Assembly (NCBI GenBank): GCA_902625945.1
Contig: CACODG010000004.1
Coordinates: 29,569 to 93,568, forward strand
Source: an uncultured Pelagibacteraceae bacterium
GTDB taxonomy: Bacteria; Pseudomonadota; Alphaproteobacteria; Pelagibacterales; Pelagibacteraceae
Direction of reading: 5' to 3'
DNA length: 64,000 bases
Shown here: piece by piece, positions 1 to 9,304 of the stretch
How positions within the stretch are numbered: position 1 is the first letter of the stretch
Layout: the number at the start of each line of letters is the position of its first letter
The notes under the pieces: generated by a model
Told to the model about the DNA's origin: nothing
Databases searched by the model: none
Seen by the model: the letters and a program-made list of their open reading frames with translations, nothing else
Program-made: the position numbers and the translations under genes

Positions 1-4
1 TAAA

Positions 5-961
5 ATGAAAAAAAAAATATTTGTTACTAGAAGACTTCTTAAGGAAAATGAGGAGAAACTTAAAACCTTATTTGAAGTGACTCTAAATAAAGATGATAAG
101 ATTTATACACCACAAGAAATTATTAATGGTTCTAAAAATTATGATGGTATCTTAAGTTCAGTTACTGATCCGATTAATGCGGATACTATCTCTAAATTAT
201 CGGACTCAATCAAAATAATTGCTAACGGAGCAGTCGGTTTTGGAAATATTGATATTCAAGCAGCAAAAGAAAAAGGAATAACCGTAACAAATACACCTGA
301 TGTTTTAACTGACGCAACAGCTGACATTCAAATACTACTTTTGCTTGGGGCATCTAGAAAAGCTTATGAGGGTCGAATAGCAGCTGAAAAACAAAACTGG
401 AAGTGGTCTTGGGATTTTTTATTAGGAAAACAGATGTCTAATAAAAGGCTAGGAATTCTTGGAATGGGTAGAATAGGAAGAGCTGTGGCTAAAAGAGCAA
501 AAGCTTTCAATATGGAGATTCATTATCATAACAGATCTAAACTTTCCTCAGATTTAGAGGATGGAGCGATTTATCATAAAGATTTAAAAAGTTTGTTTGA
601 AAAAAGTGAATTTTTATCGATTAATTGTCCTGCAACTCCAGAGACAAAAAATTTAATTAATAAAGAAACCTTAAGTTATTTAGAAGATAATACAGTAATA
701 GGCAACGCAGCAAGAGGTGATGTAGTCGATGATGATGCCATGATTGAGGCTTTGAGAAATGGGAAAGTTTTTGCGTATGGTTTAGATGTTTATAATGGTG
801 AACCAAAAATACATCCTGAATATTTAAAGTTAAAAAATATTTTTTTGTTACCTCATTTAGGAAGCGCTACCAAAAGGACAAGATGGGATATGGCATTTAG
901 AGCTACAAAAAATTTGGAAGATTTTTTTTCTGGTAAAAAACCCGAAGATCAGGTGAATTAG
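5..961 (+). CDS. D-isomer specific 2-hydroxyacid dehydrogenase (glyoxylate/hydroxypyruvate reductase-like)
   Basis: 318 aa ORF; NAD-binding motif LGILGMGRIGRAVAKRAKAF, catalytic-region GNAARGDVVDDDAM and LLPHLGSAT typical of the family. Confidence 0.9.
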   Translation: MKKKIFVTRRLLKENEEKLKTLFEVTLNKDDKIYTPQEIINGSKNYDGILSSVTDPINADTISKLSDSIKIIANGAVGFGNIDIQAAKEKGITVTNTPDVLTDATADIQILLLLGASRKAYEGRIAAEKQNWKWSWDFLLGKQMSNKRLGILGMGRIGRAVAKRAKAFNMEIHYHNRSKLSSDLEDGAIYHKDLKSLFEKSEFLSINCPATPETKNLINKETLSYLEDNTVIGNAARGDVVDDDAMIEALRNGKVFAYGLDVYNGEPKIHPEYLKLKNIFLLPHLGSATKRTRWDMAFRATKNLEDFFSGKKPEDQVN

Positions 962-973
962 CACACCCATAGA

Positions 974-1002
974 TTGAATCTGCAATTTAAAATAATTCTA
1001 AA
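974..1002 (+). promoter_or_regulatory. candidate sigma70-type promoter for dctP-like gene (TTGAAT-17-TCTAAA)
   Basis: Only partial matches to -35/-10 consensus, located in the 105 bp intergenic gap. Confidence 0.3.
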
Positions 1003-1066
1003 AAGAACGAGACTCTGAATTAAGTTTATGTTTAAATATTTCAGTTAATTAACTAACGGAGGACAT

Positions 1067-2215
1067 ATGTCAAAAATAAAAAAAGGAGTAAAAACTCCAT
1101 CAAGACGTAAGTTCTTTAAAGCAGCAGCAGCTACGGGTGCTGCAGCGGCAGCAACAGTTGCAATGCCTAACGTTGCATTTGGTGCTCCTCAAACTTTAAA
1201 GATGCAAGCGGCTTGGCCGTCAGGCGCTAACATTTTCTTTGAAATGGCTGGCGACTACGCAAAAATGGTAGGCGACATGTCTGGAGGTGAATTAAAAATT
1301 GATCTTCAGCCAGTTGGAGCTGTAGTTAAGACTTCGGAAATTGGACAAGCGGTAAGTTCAGGTGTACTAGATATGGGACACTGGGTAACAGCTTACTGGT
1401 ATGGAAAAAATCCAGCAGCTTCTCTATTCGGTACTGGTCCGTCATACGGAATGTCATCTCAAGAAATTATGGGATGGATAGAGTATGGTGGAGGTAGAAA
1501 ACTTTATGATGAAACTCTTGCAAAAGTTGGTTTCGATTATATTGGTTTCTTCCATATGCCAATGCCTGCACAGCCTTTTGGATGGTTCAAAAAGAACGTA
1601 ACAAAAGTATCTGATGTAAAAGGTATGAAGTATAGAACAGTAGGATTAGCTACTAACGTATTAACAGCAATGGGAATGGTTGTAAGACAATTACCAGGAG
1701 GTGAAATTCAGCCTGCAATGAAGACAGGATTGATTGAAGCTGCTGAGTTTAACAACCCAACATCAGACTCTCAGTTTGGTATGCAAGACGTTTCTAAGCA
1801 TTATCACTTAGGAAGCTTCCACCAATCACAAGAGATGTTTGAAATCCCAGTAAATAAGAAGACATTCAATGGATTATCGCCTAAACATCAGGCTATCCTA
1901 AAAAATGCTGCTTATGCTGCGAACAGTGATAACTACTTTAAAGCATTAGTAAGATACTCAGCTGACTTATCTAAATTGATGAACCAGCACAAAGTAAATG
2001 TGTATCAAACGTCAGATGCGATCTTAGCTCAACAATTAAAAGGTTGGGATAAAGTAATTGGTGATTTCAATAAGAAGGATCCATTCTTTAAAAAGATTGT
2101 AGACTCACAAAAAGCTTATGCAAAAAGAGTTATGAAGTACTTACTCATGAACCAGCCTAATTACAAGTTGGCCTATGAGAATGAGTTCGGCTCAATAGCA
2201 AAAGTTAAAATTTAA
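1067..2215 (+). CDS. TRAP transporter solute-binding protein (DctP family), Tat-type signal
   Basis: 382 aa; twin-arginine leader SRRKFFKAAAATGAAAAATVAMPNVAFGA; followed by TRAP DctQ/DctM permeases; strong SD (ggagga) upstream. Confidence 0.9.
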   Translation: MSKIKKGVKTPSRRKFFKAAAATGAAAAATVAMPNVAFGAPQTLKMQAAWPSGANIFFEMAGDYAKMVGDMSGGELKIDLQPVGAVVKTSEIGQAVSSGVLDMGHWVTAYWYGKNPAASLFGTGPSYGMSSQEIMGWIEYGGGRKLYDETLAKVGFDYIGFFHMPMPAQPFGWFKKNVTKVSDVKGMKYRTVGLATNVLTAMGMVVRQLPGGEIQPAMKTGLIEAAEFNNPTSDSQFGMQDVSKHYHLGSFHQSQEMFEIPVNKKTFNGLSPKHQAILKNAAYAANSDNYFKALVRYSADLSKLMNQHKVNVYQTSDAILAQQLKGWDKVIGDFNKKDPFFKKIVDSQKAYAKRVMKYLLMNQPNYKLAYENEFGSIAKVKI

Positions 2216-2230
2216 TTATATTTTAAACAT

Positions 2231-2261
2231 AAAAGGGGGCGTATTTGCGCCCCCTTTTTTT
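2231..2261 (+). terminator. Rho-independent terminator between TRAP binding protein and permease genes
   Basis: aaaaGGGGGCGtatttgCGCCCCCttttttt: perfect 7-bp GC stem, extended by A/T pairs, followed by T-tract. Confidence 0.92.
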
Positions 2262-2299
2262 ATGGAAATTACAAAAAAATTAGAATAGTTTAAAATTTC

Positions 2300-2884
2300 A
2301 TGAGGGGATTTATTCATTTTGCAGATACTTTAAGTACTTCCGTAGGAAAGGCATTTTCTTGGTGCATCGTAATTTTGATGGGAGGTACTTGTTATGAAGT
2401 AGTTATGGCATATGCTTTCAATGCTCCTACATTATGGAACTTTGATTTCAGTTTACAAATGTATGGCGCAATTTTTATGATGGCAGGTGCATATACTTTA
2501 TCTACAGAAGCTCACGTCAGAGGTGACGTAATTTACAGACTTTTTAAACCAAGAACACAAGGTTATATCGATTTAGTTTTATACTTTATTTTTTTCTTTC
2601 CAGGTGTTCTGGCGTTAGCGTTTTATGGTTATGAATATGCTTCGCTTGCATGGAAGATAAAAGAAACAAGCTGGAACAGTCCAGCACAAATTCAAATTTA
2701 TATGGCTAAATCTTTGATACCAGCTGCCGGTATTTTATTAGTTATCCAGGGCATTAGCGAAGTTTGCAGATCAATTATTTGTATTCAAACCGGTCACTGG
2801 CCTGCTCGACTGGTAGTAGCTGAGGAGACAGAAAAAATGTTAATGCGAACTTCACAAGACGAGGATCAAAAAGATGTTATTTAG
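2300..2884 (+). CDS. TRAP transporter small permease (DctQ family)
   Basis: 194 aa four-TM protein located between DctP-like and DctM-like genes. Confidence 0.88.
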   Translation: MRGFIHFADTLSTSVGKAFSWCIVILMGGTCYEVVMAYAFNAPTLWNFDFSLQMYGAIFMMAGAYTLSTEAHVRGDVIYRLFKPRTQGYIDLVLYFIFFFPGVLALAFYGYEYASLAWKIKETSWNSPAQIQIYMAKSLIPAAGILLVIQGISEVCRSIICIQTGHWPARLVVAEETEKMLMRTSQDEDQKDVI

Positions 2885-4235
2885 TTTAACAAATCCCGAA
2901 ATAGCAATTTTAATGATGTCAATTTTCTTATTCGCTGTACTGCTAGGCTTTCCTATTGCATTTACATTAATGGCGATGGGAGTTGGATTTGGTTATTACG
3001 CTTATTTCGATCCCACAAGAATGGAACATCTTTTTGATAATAGGATTTTTCAATTATTTGTTCAGAACACTTACACAGTGATGGACAACACTGTTTTAAC
3101 CGCCGTCCCACTCTTTTTATTTATGGGTTACTTAGTTGAGAGAGCCGGAATAGTTTCTAGATTGTTTTTTGCAATAAGATTAGCCTCTCACAGACTCCCT
3201 GCTTCTATGGCTGTTGCCGCGCTTGTAACTTGCGCTTTATTTTCAACAGCGACAGGAATTATCGGTGCTGTTGTTACACTAATGGGGCTACTTGCATGGC
3301 CTGCAATGATAAGGGCAGGATATGATAAAAAATTTGCCTCAGGAGTAATTTGTTCTGGTGGATGCTTAGGAATTTTGATTCCTCCAAGTATCATGTTAAT
3401 TGTTTATTCAGTTATTGCTCAGCTATCACCTTTAAGACTATTTGCAGCAGCAATTTTTCCAGGATTATTATTAGCCGGTCTTTATATAATGTATGCGGTT
3501 ACACTTGCTTATTTTAATCCATCAATAGCGCCTAAACCTCCAAAAGAGGATATTCCGCCAAGATCTGAAATTTTAAAAGAGGTTATGGTTTCATTCTTAC
3601 CGCTTTTCTCATTAATAATATTAGTATTAGGAACTATTTTAGGAGGTCTTGCTACACCTGCAGAGGCTGCAGCAGTTGGAGCCTTTGGTGCCTTAGTGCT
3701 TTCTTATTTCTACAAGACTTTAAAATGGAAAAATTTTAAAGAGTCTGTATTTCTTACGGCAAAGACAACTGCAATGATAATGTGGTTATTCATTGGCTCT
3801 TGGACTTTTGCATCTGTTTTTTCTTACTTAGGCGGCCATGAAGTTTTTGAGCATTTCTTTAAATCAATGAATTTACAACCATGGCAATTCTTAGTAATCA
3901 CACAAATAATTATTTTCTTATTAGGTTGGCCGCTGGAGTGGACGGAAATTTTAATTATATTTGTTCCAATATTTTTACCTTTAGTAGCTTTCTTCGAGGT
4001 AAATCCTTATTTTTTTGCAATGTTAATTGCACTAAATTTACAAACTTCATTTTTAACACCGCCGATGGCAATGTCCGCCTACTATTTAAAAGGTGTCCAA
4101 GCTAAAAATGTAGAGTTAATGGAAATATTTAGAGGCATTATGCCTTTTCTAGGTATTGTCATATTTGCCATGTTTTTAATGTATCTATTTCCAGGAATAG
4201 CTCTTTGGTTGCCAGACACATTATTCGCTAATTAA
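2874..4235 (+). CDS. TRAP transporter large permease (DctM family)
   Basis: 453 aa multi-TM protein; SGGCLGILIPPSIMLIVYSVIA motif typical of DctM; overlaps dctQ by 11 bp. Confidence 0.92.
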   Translation: MLFSLTNPEIAILMMSIFLFAVLLGFPIAFTLMAMGVGFGYYAYFDPTRMEHLFDNRIFQLFVQNTYTVMDNTVLTAVPLFLFMGYLVERAGIVSRLFFAIRLASHRLPASMAVAALVTCALFSTATGIIGAVVTLMGLLAWPAMIRAGYDKKFASGVICSGGCLGILIPPSIMLIVYSVIAQLSPLRLFAAAIFPGLLLAGLYIMYAVTLAYFNPSIAPKPPKEDIPPRSEILKEVMVSFLPLFSLIILVLGTILGGLATPAEAAAVGAFGALVLSYFYKTLKWKNFKESVFLTAKTTAMIMWLFIGSWTFASVFSYLGGHEVFEHFFKSMNLQPWQFLVITQIIIFLLGWPLEWTEILIIFVPIFLPLVAFFEVNPYFFAMLIALNLQTSFLTPPMAMSAYYLKGVQAKNVELMEIFRGIMPFLGIVIFAMFLMYLFPGIALWLPDTLFAN

Positions 4236-4243
4236 CAATTTAA

Positions 4244-5578
4244 ATGATAGACGTTACATCTTTAAGTGCTTACGATTTATCACAAAAACTTCATTCTGGT
4301 GAGATTTCTTCTTTAGACCTTTGCAAAGCTTATTTAGATAGAATTAAAAAATTTGAAAAGGATGTCCAGGCTTGGCAATTTTTAGACAAAAAACTTTTAT
4401 TAGAAAAAGCTGAAGAAGCCGACACTTATAGAAAATCTGGAAAACCCCTAGGGCCATTGCACGGCATGCCAGTCGCAATTAAGGATATTATAGGTACGTA
4501 TGATATGCCAACTGAATGCGGGACAGTCTTTAGAAAAAAAATGTCGAATTCACAAGATTCTGAAATTGTAAACTTATTAAAAAATTCAGGGGCAATTATT
4601 ATGGGCAAAACTGTTACTTGCGAACTTGCATATATACATCCATCTAAAACAAAAAATCCTCATGATTATTCAAGAACACCAGGAGGGTCATCAAGCGGTT
4701 CTGCAGCTGTAGTTGCGTCACATATGGCACCTTTGTCAGTTGGTTCTCAAACAGGTGGATCAGTAATTAGGCCAGCATCATATTGTGGTGTAGTTGGATA
4801 TAAACCCTCGTATGGATTAATCTCCAGAAACGGGGTTTTAAAAGTTTCAGATAAACTAGATACAATGGGCGTGTTTGGTAAAAGTGTAAAAGATGTTGCA
4901 TTATTAGCTAAATCACTAATTAGAAAAGATTTACATGACCCCTCAACAATTTATTTTGCAGCTGATAACATGATTCAGGAATGTGAGAAAGGACCAGTTT
5001 TTGACCCAAAGTTTATTTTTTATAGAACAAAAAATTGGAAAAATATAAATAAAAAATCTCAACAAGCTTTTGAATTTCTAATTAAAAACTTTAAAAAAAA
5101 CATAGAGGTTTTTGATACACCATCATACTTTGACGACATACCAAAGTACCATCAAATCATTCATGAAGTTGATATGGCAAATAATTTTCAAGTTTATTAT
5201 AAAAAAGATAAAACTAAACTTTCAAAAGAAATGAGAGAGGCTATCTCTAGAGGATTAAAATATTCAGCAAAAGAGTATGGTGATGCTTCAGATTTTATGA
5301 AACAAAGTTATGAGTCTTATAAAGAGGTTTTTGAAGATTACCACGGAATTATTACTCCATCATCTAGCGGAGTTGCTGATAAAGGATTAAAATCTACTGG
5401 AAGTGCGGACTTTCAAAAAATTTGGACTTATCTTGGTTTGCCTACAATTTCATTACCTTTACTTACGGGAGAAAATGACTTACCATTAGGAGTTCAGTTG
5501 GTTGGTGATAAACTTGATGATTTAAGATTTTTAGGTACAGCTAATTGGCTTGAAAAAAATTGTAGAGATGAAGGATAA
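4244..5578 (+). CDS. amidase (amidase signature family, GatA-like)
   Basis: Amidase signature GGSSSGSAAVVASHMAPLSVGSQTGGSVIRPASYCGVVGYKPSYG. Confidence 0.9.
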   Translation: MIDVTSLSAYDLSQKLHSGEISSLDLCKAYLDRIKKFEKDVQAWQFLDKKLLLEKAEEADTYRKSGKPLGPLHGMPVAIKDIIGTYDMPTECGTVFRKKMSNSQDSEIVNLLKNSGAIIMGKTVTCELAYIHPSKTKNPHDYSRTPGGSSSGSAAVVASHMAPLSVGSQTGGSVIRPASYCGVVGYKPSYGLISRNGVLKVSDKLDTMGVFGKSVKDVALLAKSLIRKDLHDPSTIYFAADNMIQECEKGPVFDPKFIFYRTKNWKNINKKSQQAFEFLIKNFKKNIEVFDTPSYFDDIPKYHQIIHEVDMANNFQVYYKKDKTKLSKEMREAISRGLKYSAKEYGDASDFMKQSYESYKEVFEDYHGIITPSSSGVADKGLKSTGSADFQKIWTYLGLPTISLPLLTGENDLPLGVQLVGDKLDDLRFLGTANWLEKNCRDEG

Positions 5579-5747
5579 AATTACAATAATAATTGGCGTT
5601 GGGCTCTGTACCCTTTTTTTAATTGGCTTGGCCACAACATTAACTAGATCAATGATGATAGGATTTTTTGATGTGCTTCCTGTTTATATTTTAATGATTA
5701 TGGTAATTGTAATGATGTTCTATGAAGCCTTCATTGACAAAAAATAA
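5568..5747 (+). CDS. small two-TM membrane protein of unknown function
   Basis: Start taken at internal ATG 5568 (MKDKITIIIGVG...); overlaps the amidase end and the downstream DMT transporter start (translationally coupled arrangement). Confidence 0.6.
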   Translation: MKDKITIIIGVGLCTLFLIGLATTLTRSMMIGFFDVLPVYILMIMVIVMMFYEAFIDKK

Positions 5748-6624
5748 TCCTTACGCACCTTATCTACTTTTGTTAATTCAGCCAATTTTTATGGCTACAA
5801 ATACTATTGTTGCAAGAGGCGGTGTTGAGGCAGTACCTCCTATTTCTCTAGCATTTTGGCGATGGCTTACTGTGTTCATCATATTATTTCCATTTTTTTT
5901 TAACGAAATCTTTAAAAATAAAAAAGATTTTAATAAAGAGTTTTTTAAGCTTTTTTTCTTAGGCTCAATGGGTTGTGGCATATGTGGAGCTTTTCCAAAT
6001 CTTGCAGGTATGACAACGACAATGGCAAATATTGGAATAATCTATACGTCTTCACCAGTAATAATAATTTTTTTATCAATTTTATTCTTTAAAGAAAAAA
6101 TTAATTTTTTTAGGGTATTGGGCCTATTAATTTGTATTTCAGGTGTTTTTACGATTATATCTAAAGGTAATTTAGATTTTTTAATCAACTTAAATTTTAC
6201 AATAGGTGATTTGTGGGTTTTAGGCGCAGCATTAGGCTGGGCTCTATATTCAATATATTTGTTAAATTGGAAATCAAAATTTAGTTTAATGGCCCGATTC
6301 ACTCTAATCGCAATGTTTGGATTTATATCGCTTTTTCCATTTTTTGTTTTAGAAAATATTTACCTTGCTAAGACAAACTATAATCAGACATTTTTGTTCT
6401 GGATAATATTTGCAGCTATATCCCCTAGCATTATAGCTTTCTCTTTATATACACGGTTACAAAAATATGTAGGTGCCTCTTTTGCCGGATTTACTTTATA
6501 TTTATTTGCGGTTTATGGATCTATCTTTGGAATTATAATTTTTGAAGAACCACTTCTTAGTTTTCATTATTTAGGAGGATTATTGGTCTTTACTGGAGTT
6601 TATTTCGCTAGGAAAAAAGTATGA
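5722..6624 (+). CDS. EamA/DMT superfamily transporter
   Basis: 300 aa, ~10 TM, two EamA-like repeats. Confidence 0.85.
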   Translation: MKPSLTKNNPYAPYLLLLIQPIFMATNTIVARGGVEAVPPISLAFWRWLTVFIILFPFFFNEIFKNKKDFNKEFFKLFFLGSMGCGICGAFPNLAGMTTTMANIGIIYTSSPVIIIFLSILFFKEKINFFRVLGLLICISGVFTIISKGNLDFLINLNFTIGDLWVLGAALGWALYSIYLLNWKSKFSLMARFTLIAMFGFISLFPFFVLENIYLAKTNYNQTFLFWIIFAAISPSIIAFSLYTRLQKYVGASFAGFTLYLFAVYGSIFGIIIFEEPLLSFHYLGGLLVFTGVYFARKKV

Positions 6625-7424
6625 GGTATCTTTATTTAGCTTTATCATCAATTATATTAGCTTACATTGTAATTGCACTTTTTACTTATTTGTACCAAAG
6701 AAAATTACTTTATCACCCAAGTGAGAATAACTACGCGGGAGACGAAATTCAATTTGAATATAAAGAAGTTTTTATTGAGGTTGATAAAGATATAAAACTT
6801 AAATCATGGTTTTTAGAAAAAGACTTAAAAAGATATAAAACAATTTTATATTTTCATGGTAATGCAGGTGATCTAACCAATAGGGTGCATAAGCTTAATG
6901 AACTATATAAATTAGATGTAAATATTCTTATTATTTCATGGAGAGGGTTTAGCGGTAATCCAGGCAAACCTACAGAAAAAAATTTGTATAATGATGCCAG
7001 AAAATCAGTTGATTGGCTTAATCAAATAGGAATTAAAAATGAAAGTATAATTTTATATGGTGAGTCACTAGGCACAGGTGTTGCTACAGAATTAGGCCTG
7101 GATAATTCTTTTTCGGGAATTATTTTAGAGTCACCTTTTACCTCAATCGCTGATGCAGCAAAAATTTATTACCCATATTTGCCAATCGATTTGTTAATAA
7201 AAGACAGATACGATTCTTTGAAAAAAATCAAAAATATAAATATTCCTATTTTGGTTATGCACGGTAAGAAAGATGATATTGTCCCCTTTAAAATGGGGGT
7301 AAAATTATTTGAGAATGCAAACCAACCCAAGTTTAGTTATTTTTCTGATTACGATGATCACATGATGGAGTTTAATGATCAACTTTTAAACTCTTTAAGA
7401 AAGTTCTTAAGTTTCAATACCTAA
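6621..7424 (+). CDS. alpha/beta hydrolase (BEM46/ABHD13-like)
   Basis: HGNAGDLTNR, nucleophile elbow GESLGTG, C-terminal HGKKDDIVP and DDH motifs; N-terminal TM. Confidence 0.85.
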   Translation: MRYLYLALSSIILAYIVIALFTYLYQRKLLYHPSENNYAGDEIQFEYKEVFIEVDKDIKLKSWFLEKDLKRYKTILYFHGNAGDLTNRVHKLNELYKLDVNILIISWRGFSGNPGKPTEKNLYNDARKSVDWLNQIGIKNESIILYGESLGTGVATELGLDNSFSGIILESPFTSIADAAKIYYPYLPIDLLIKDRYDSLKKIKNINIPILVMHGKKDDIVPFKMGVKLFENANQPKFSYFSDYDDHMMEFNDQLLNSLRKFLSFNT

Positions 7425-8327
7425 CAAAGCTTTTGAAAAATATTCAGCGTTAAAGGGTTGCAAGTCATCTTCTTTTTCTCCCATCCCTACTGCAACTATA
7501 GGTAAATTATATTTTTTACAAATAGCTAAAACCACACCACCTTTTGCTGTGCTATCAAGTTTTGTAATTATAAGCCCTGTTAGATTATGAATTTTACTAA
7601 ATTCTTCAACTTGATTTAATGCATTTTGACCAGTTGTTGCATCAAGAACAAGAATTACCTCATTAGGGAAAGACTCATCAATTTTTTTCAAGACATTTAT
7701 AATTTTTTTGTATTCTTCCATTAAATTTTTTTTATTTTGTAATCTTCCTGCAGTGTCTATCAAGGCAACATCGATTTCATTTTTTTTTGCAAATTCAGCA
7801 GTTTTAAAAGCAACAGCGGCCGGGTCACTATTGATTTCAGACTTAATTATATCTACTTTTACTTTTGCAGCCCAAACTTGCAGTTGATCTATAGCTGCTG
7901 CTCTAAAAGTATCGGCAGCACCAAAGACGACAGATCTATTATTATCTTTAAAATATTTTCCAAGTTTTCCGATACTAGTAGTTTTTCCAACACCATTAAC
8001 ACCAGATACAACAATCACAGCAGATTTTGCATTTCCCATTAGACTTAAATCTTTTTCATATTTCTGAAGATTGATTGCTAATTTATCTGCTATAAGTTTT
8101 AAAATCTCTTTATGATCGTCTAATTTTTTATCAACTTTAAAGTCTTCAAAATCTTTCCTTAGTTCTTTTGCAACTTCTACTCCCGCATCAGATGTAATAA
8201 TTAATTCTTCAAATTCTGTAAGAACATTTTCATCAATTTTTTTTTTGGAAAATATATTTTTAAAACCTGTAGTGAGCCCATTTGAACTTTTATCTAATCC
8301 TATTTTAAATTTATCAAACAAACCCAT
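7407..8327 (-). CDS. ftsY: signal recognition particle receptor FtsY
   Basis: SRP GTPase motifs GVNGVGKTTSIGKLG, DTFRAAAIDQL, DTAGRLQ, TKLDSTAKGG. Confidence 0.96.
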   Translation of the reverse strand: MGLFDKFKIGLDKSSNGLTTGFKNIFSKKKIDENVLTEFEELIITSDAGVEVAKELRKDFEDFKVDKKLDDHKEILKLIADKLAINLQKYEKDLSLMGNAKSAVIVVSGVNGVGKTTSIGKLGKYFKDNNRSVVFGAADTFRAAAIDQLQVWAAKVKVDIIKSEINSDPAAVAFKTAEFAKKNEIDVALIDTAGRLQNKKNLMEEYKKIINVLKKIDESFPNEVILVLDATTGQNALNQVEEFSKIHNLTGLIITKLDSTAKGGVVLAICKKYNLPIVAVGMGEKEDDLQPFNAEYFSKALLGIET

Positions 8328-9158
8328 TCAGATCTCAAGTTTAGTATGTTTTATTTCTGAAACTGGACCTCTCATAAATATATTAAGATCTGTATCCATT
8401 TTTATATTTAAACTACCTTCTTCAAATTTAATATTGATATCATTTTTAGTTAACTTCTTTATAAATGAAGCAACAGCAGTTGCACAGGCAGCAGTCCCAC
8501 ATGCTTTTGTTAATCCTGCTCCTCGTTCCCAAACATTTACTGTAATGTTATTTTCATCATTTATTTGAGCAAAAGTAACATTGGTTCTCTCAGGAAATAA
8601 TTCATGACTCTCTATTTTTGGCCCTAATGTTTTTAAATCATATTCAAAGCAGTCTTTAACAAAAAAAATTATATGGGGGTTTCCAACGTTGAGGCTAAAC
8701 CCATTAGTGAATTCTTTACCATCAATATTCAGAGTTATATTTTTGGTATCTAACTTTTCTTTTAATGGAATCTTAGTCCATTCAAATATAGGTTTTCCCA
8801 TTTCCAGCTGAACATCAGATTCCCCAATAATTTTTGCATTAAGCATCCTATTGCTTGTTCTTAACTTAATTACTTTATTGTTTATATCTTTGCTTAATAA
8901 GTAGGCCACACACCTACTTCCATTTCCACACGCACTTACTTCACCTCCATCTTTATTAAAAATGGTTATTGGAAAAGCATTATTGATTTCTTTTTCAATA
9001 AAAATAATTTGATCAAATTCAATATTGCGATGAAAAGATTTAAGATTTCCCAAATGAATTATTTTTTCTTTGGGTATATTTATGGATTTTTCTCTTCTAT
9101 CTATGATAATAAATCTATTACCTAAACCATCCATTCTAAAAGCATTAATCAAAGGCAT
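8328..9158 (-). CDS. dapF: diaminopimelate epimerase
   Basis: Both catalytic cysteine motifs: ACGNGSRC and KACGTAAC. Confidence 0.96.
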   Translation of the reverse strand: MPLINAFRMDGLGNRFIIIDRREKSINIPKEKIIHLGNLKSFHRNIEFDQIIFIEKEINNAFPITIFNKDGGEVSACGNGSRCVAYLLSKDINNKVIKLRTSNRMLNAKIIGESDVQLEMGKPIFEWTKIPLKEKLDTKNITLNIDGKEFTNGFSLNVGNPHIIFFVKDCFEYDLKTLGPKIESHELFPERTNVTFAQINDENNITVNVWERGAGLTKACGTAACATAVASFIKKLTKNDINIKFEEGSLNIKMDTDLNIFMRGPVSEIKHTKLEI

Positions 9159-9183
9159 ATTAGTAGATTAGTATAATTATTCA

Positions 9184-9210
9184 TTGACTTTTAAAACCCC
9201 AAATTGTAGT
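9184..9210 (+). promoter_or_regulatory. candidate sigma70-type promoter for ffh leader (TTGACT-15-TGTAGT)
   Basis: Good -35, weaker -10 and short spacer; predicted start lies just before the first leader hairpin. Confidence 0.45.
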
Positions 9211-9223
9211 TTTCACAAACTTT

Positions 9224-9304
9224 CCGCAAATACACATGTTTTTGCGGTGCTCTTAAAAACAAGAGTGTCGACACTAGTCAGCGAAGGTTCGCCCACTAGT
9301 GCGA
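9224..9304 (+). ncRNA. structured 5' leader RNA of ffh (three consecutive hairpins), candidate cis-regulatory element
   Basis: Stem 1 CCGCAAA(9224-9230)/TTTGCGG(9241-9247); stem 2 CTCTT(9250-9254)/AAGAG(9261-9265); stem 3 TCG-a-CACTAGT-ca-GCGAA-gg-TTCGC-cc-ACTAGTG-CGA(9268-9304); GC-rich relative to its surroundings. Confidence 0.75.

Noticed and set aside
3881-4105. 74-aa alternative-frame ORF inside dctM
   Set aside because: Fully inside a confident TRAP permease gene with no independent evidence.
9190-9304. 4.5S/SRP RNA gene (ffs) upstream of ffh
   Set aside because: The universal SRP helix 8 core (GGUC..GGAAGCAGC) is absent; the hairpin architecture fits a leader RNA better.
9268-9304. 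Rho-independent terminator before ffh
   Set aside because: Strong hairpin but no following T-tract (cgataggtgttgggtg follows).
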